DNA of 23,549 nt from an uncultured Clostridia bacterium (GTDB lineage Bacteria > Bacillota > Clostridia > TANB77 > CAG-508): positions 1 through 23,549 of the forward strand of contig CALXSO010000099.1 of the NCBI GenBank assembly GCA_944391155.1. Reading direction: 5' to 3'. The position numbers were made by a program, and so were the translations under genes. Shown here in pieces: positions 21,453 to 23,549 of the stretch (positions are counted from its first letter, which is position 1; each line of letters starts with the position of its first letter). The notes beneath the pieces were generated by a model. The model made no database searches. It saw only the letters and a list, made by a program, of their open reading frames with translations, and had not been told where the DNA came from.

Positions 21453-22607
21453 ATGAAAGGTGGTAAAATGCGGATTAAGGTAATTTTAAATGGTGGAGAG
21501 GCAAAGTTAATTTTGCAGACATTGTCAAAATATTTGGATAAAGAAACTCAATTTGAATTTAATCAAAATGAGTTAAATGCAAATATTAATTATGATTATG
21601 ATAAACCTCCACAAGATCTGTTTAGGCAGATTGCAATGAATAAAAATTTTTATGCTAAAATAGAAATTGGAAATTTACAGCAATCTGTAAAAGAAATACA
21701 AATTACAAAACAAGTGCAAAGACCAAAACAAAATAATAAACCAAAATCTAAACGAAAAATAGAGTCAAAACATGATGATATAAAAATAATTAATTCAGAA
21801 GCTGGAGAACAAGAAGTTACTAAACAATTGAATATTGTGAAAAAACCTGAAGATATATTTGAGTTTTTAGGTGATACAATTAACGCAAAGACAGATTCAG
21901 TATTCAAAAATAATCTGTCAGAATTATTAGGATTTTCAAGAGGAATACGAAGGCAAGTATTTGAAGATATGATCGATGCAGCTATAAATTGTCCTATAAA
22001 TTCTTTTCAAGATATAAGGGATTATATGTCAAGAAAGAAGAAAAAGCCCAAAGAGATCAATATATCTTATTGCAAGAATAAAATAGAAAAATTCTTTGAA
22101 AGAAAAGGATACAAAATAGACTTAGAGATATTTTTTAAGGGAGTAAGACAATTAAATATTAGTAGACAGACTGAATTAATGCAAAAAAATATTGAAAAAG
22201 TACCTTTAGCAAAAAATGAAGGGAAAAAAATTATTTTGCCATTGGAAGATTTGCAGAAAATATATGTGTTTAAAAAATTTTTTTCAATAGATTTTGATAA
22301 AAGTAAATCTATAGAGGAAAATATAAATGTATTGCTAGATATATTTAAGAGTGAGGCATTTGATGACAATATGAGAGATGCTTTTGAAAGGTACATAAAA
22401 ATTGCATTAAACATTAAAGTGATAAAAAGAGAAACACTTGAACAAAATATATTGTTATTACCTGATGATGAAAAGCCGAAAGTGACTTTCGATGAATTAA
22501 ATCAGTTTCTTGTGAATTGGTTTAAAGAAAGAAAAGGAGTATATTGTGGAATCGAAAGATTCTTACGATTGCTAAAAAAAGAGATCCATTATGTAAAACT
22601 TAAATAA
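21453..22607 (+). CDS. Unrecognised soluble protein of about 384 residues
   Basis: No family recognised. An upstream TTG at 21432 in frame lies before its own ribosome site and is rejected. ATG 21453 follows AAAGGAG (21435-21441) by 11 nt; ATG 21468 with AAAGGTGG (21456-21463) is an alternative and gives MRIKVILNGGEAKLILQ. Three parts are visible: an N-terminal compact domain of about 80 residues, a Lys/Gln/Asn-rich linker (about 88-110, QRPKQNNKPKSKRKIESK), and an all-helical C-terminal part from about 130 (PEDIFEFLGDTINAK) to the end, with several basic helices (SRGIRRQVFEDMIDAA, YMSRKKKKPKEI, IERFLRLLKKEIHYVKLK). No signal peptide, membrane segment or metal motif. The basic linker and helices hint at nucleic-acid contact, which is inference only. 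Own promoter, structured leader and strong terminator. Confidence 0.75.
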   Translation: MKGGKMRIKVILNGGEAKLILQTLSKYLDKETQFEFNQNELNANINYDYDKPPQDLFRQIAMNKNFYAKIEIGNLQQSVKEIQITKQVQRPKQNNKPKSKRKIESKHDDIKIINSEAGEQEVTKQLNIVKKPEDIFEFLGDTINAKTDSVFKNNLSELLGFSRGIRRQVFEDMIDAAINCPINSFQDIRDYMSRKKKKPKEINISYCKNKIEKFFERKGYKIDLEIFFKGVRQLNISRQTELMQKNIEKVPLAKNEGKKIILPLEDLQKIYVFKKFFSIDFDKSKSIEENINVLLDIFKSEAFDDNMRDAFERYIKIALNIKVIKRETLEQNILLLPDDEKPKVTFDELNQFLVNWFKERKGVYCGIERFLRLLKKEIHYVKLK

Positions 22608-22640
22608 TTTCTATTAAATAAAAAAACTAATTAAGCAAAG

Positions 22641-22679
22641 AATGGGAAAAAAGTGCAGAAACTATTTTCCCATTTTTTG
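22641..22679 (+). terminator. Intrinsic terminator of the orphan gene
   Basis: AATGGGAAAA (22641-22650) and TTTTCCCATT (22665-22674) pair perfectly, then a T-run to 22678. Confidence 0.88.
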
Positions 22680-22693
22680 TGTATGGAGAATGA

Positions 22694-22816
22694 AGTGAAA
22701 GTACAGTTATTATTATTGCTCATAGAAAGTCTACCATTGAAAATTCTGATAAGATTATTTATTTAAAAAATGGTAAAGTAGATATGATAAAAAATAAATA
22801 TGCAATAGATTACTAA
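22694..22816 (+). pseudogene. C-terminal fragment of an ABC exporter ATPase
   Basis: Forty codons read STVIIIAHRKSTIENSDKII, then YLKNGKVDMIKNKYAIDY and TAA. TVIIIAHR-x-STI-x-N-x-D-x-I is the switch (H-loop) region that ends ABC exporter nucleotide-binding domains, followed by the usual x-L-x-x-G-K. A TGA lies directly before it in frame (22691-22693), and no Walker A, signature or Walker B is present nearby, so only the tail survives, sitting between the terminator and dacF. Confidence 0.75.
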
Positions 22817-22858
22817 ATAAATATTTTTTTATAAAAAATAATAACGTTCTTTTTTTTA

Positions 22859-22884
22859 TTACTAATCATATAATTTACTAATCA
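22859..22884 (+). promoter_or_regulatory. TATAAT box framed by two 10-bp direct repeats upstream of dacF
   Basis: TTACTAATCA occurs at 22859-22868 and again at 22875-22884, with TATAAT (22869-22874) exactly filling the gap. No convincing -35 is seen. The repeats could be an operator for a regulator that covers the -10, placed about 80 bp before the dacF start. Confidence 0.35.
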
Positions 22885-22960
22885 AACATATTTGAAGGTT
22901 TATTTAAAAGTAATAAATGTACTTTACCTTCAACTGAATCAAGAAAGGAAAGGTTTTTAT

Positions 22961-23549
22961 ATGATGAGAATAAAAAGAAGTATAATAATACTAATGATTT
23001 TTATTATATTATTTGCAAATGTAAAAATAAGCTTTGCAAGTGAAGAAACATATATTTGGAGCACATTAGAAACATCAGCAGAAATAAAAGAAAATAAAGA
23101 AAAAACAGTAGAAACAAATAGTGATATAGAGGAAAATAATTCTTTAAATTTAGAATCAGGTTCAGCAATATTAATAGAACAATCAACAGGTAAAATATTG
23201 TATGCACATAACATACATGAAAAATTAAGACCTGCATCAGTTACAAAAGTAATGAGTATTTTATTAATAATGGAAGCATTGCAAAATGGAAAAATATCAT
23301 TAACAGACCAAGTACCTTGTAGCGAAAATGCTGCATCAATGGGAGGTTCACAAATATGGCTAGATCCAAGAGAAACTCTATCTGTTGATGATATGCTAAA
23401 GGCAATTTGTGTTAATTCAGCAAATGACTGTGTAGTAGCAATGGCTGAATACATAGCAGGGACAGAAGAATCATTTGTACAAATGATGAATAATAAGGCA
23501 AAGGAATTAGGCATGAATGATACAACATTTAAAAATTGTCATGGATTAG
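22961..23549 (+). CDS. D-alanyl-D-alanine carboxypeptidase, DacF-like (3' end beyond window)
   Basis: Penicillin-binding protein of peptidase family S11 that trims the terminal D-Ala of peptidoglycan stems outside the cell; 196 codons are visible. ATG 22961 follows AAAGGAAAGG by seven bases; a second ATG at 22964 is possible. A signal peptide covers about 1-27 (RIKRSIIILMIFIILFANVK, cleavage near SFAS-E). After a Glu/Asn-rich spacer the domain starts with SGSAILIEQSTGKILYAHN; active-site SxxK is SVTK in LRPASVTKVMS, the SxN motif is SAN in CVNSANDCVVAMAEYI, and the KTG motif lies past the window end. LRPASVTKVM and ELGMNDTTFKNCHGL fit DacF/DacA. Because the frame has no stop inside the window, it would be missed by stop-bounded ORF calls. 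Confidence 0.92.
   Translation, partial: MMRIKRSIIILMIFIILFANVKISFASEETYIWSTLETSAEIKENKEKTVETNSDIEENNSLNLESGSAILIEQSTGKILYAHNIHEKLRPASVTKVMSILLIMEALQNGKISLTDQVPCSENAASMGGSQIWLDPRETLSVDDMLKAICVNSANDCVVAMAEYIAGTEESFVQMMNNKAKELGMNDTTFKNCHGL

Overview
The window comes from the chromosome of a very AT-rich, low-GC Gram-positive bacterium, most likely an uncultivated Clostridia-type gut Firmicute. Indications are strong AGGAGG-type ribosome sites, TTGACA/TATAAT promoters, a T-box leader, a sortase-type surface anchor, A-rich codon use, and frequent TTG starts. No database search was possible; family names rest on motifs I recognise.

Layout. 1-491: end of a sortase-anchored surface protein with acidic repeats. 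734-3700: an MgtA-type P-type ATPase with a structured leader and a terminator. 3993-5614: an orphan peptide-binding protein (SBP family 5) with a membrane anchor. 5721-5842: a 122-bp element with 17-bp inverted ends and near-identical flanks (MITE candidate). 5882-8178: recA with a possible LexA site, then a membrane-anchored GH73-like glucosaminidase. 8283-8358: tRNA-Thr(CGU). 8397-10400: an accessory strip holding a wrecked mazF, other gene remnants, an orphan 168-aa membrane protein of different codon flavour, a frameshifted small membrane-peptide gene, and a back-to-back promoter pair sharing one -35 box. 10408-14911: ftsY, a UPF0182 membrane protein and a DUF5665-like small membrane protein whose ribosome site lies inside a hairpin. 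15032-16650 (minus strand): tyrS and a zinc-ribbon/HTH small protein. 17070-18247: an Rpn (PD-(D/E)XK, transposase_31) protein with a possible internal start. 18242-21162: T-box leader and a Rickettsia/archaeal-like valS with an in-frame stop 36 codons before its apparent natural end. 21317-22679: an orphan 384-aa protein behind two perfect hairpins. 22694-22816: an ABC-ATPase tail fragment. 22961-end: start of a DacF-like D-Ala-D-Ala carboxypeptidase.

How it fits together. Most full-length genes are housekeeping (RecA, FtsY, TyrRS, ValRS, wall enzymes, Mg2+ uptake) in short transcription units, each with its own promoter and terminator. The unusual content is in the gaps: remnants behind the tRNA, leader RNAs that seem to switch or hide ribosome sites, and the Rpn gene with its nested reading frame. 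The two observations I would test first are the intragenic start in rpn (17994-18247) and the shared-(-35) promoter pair at 10239-10344 that serves a broken small-peptide gene on one side and fires straight into a terminator on the other.
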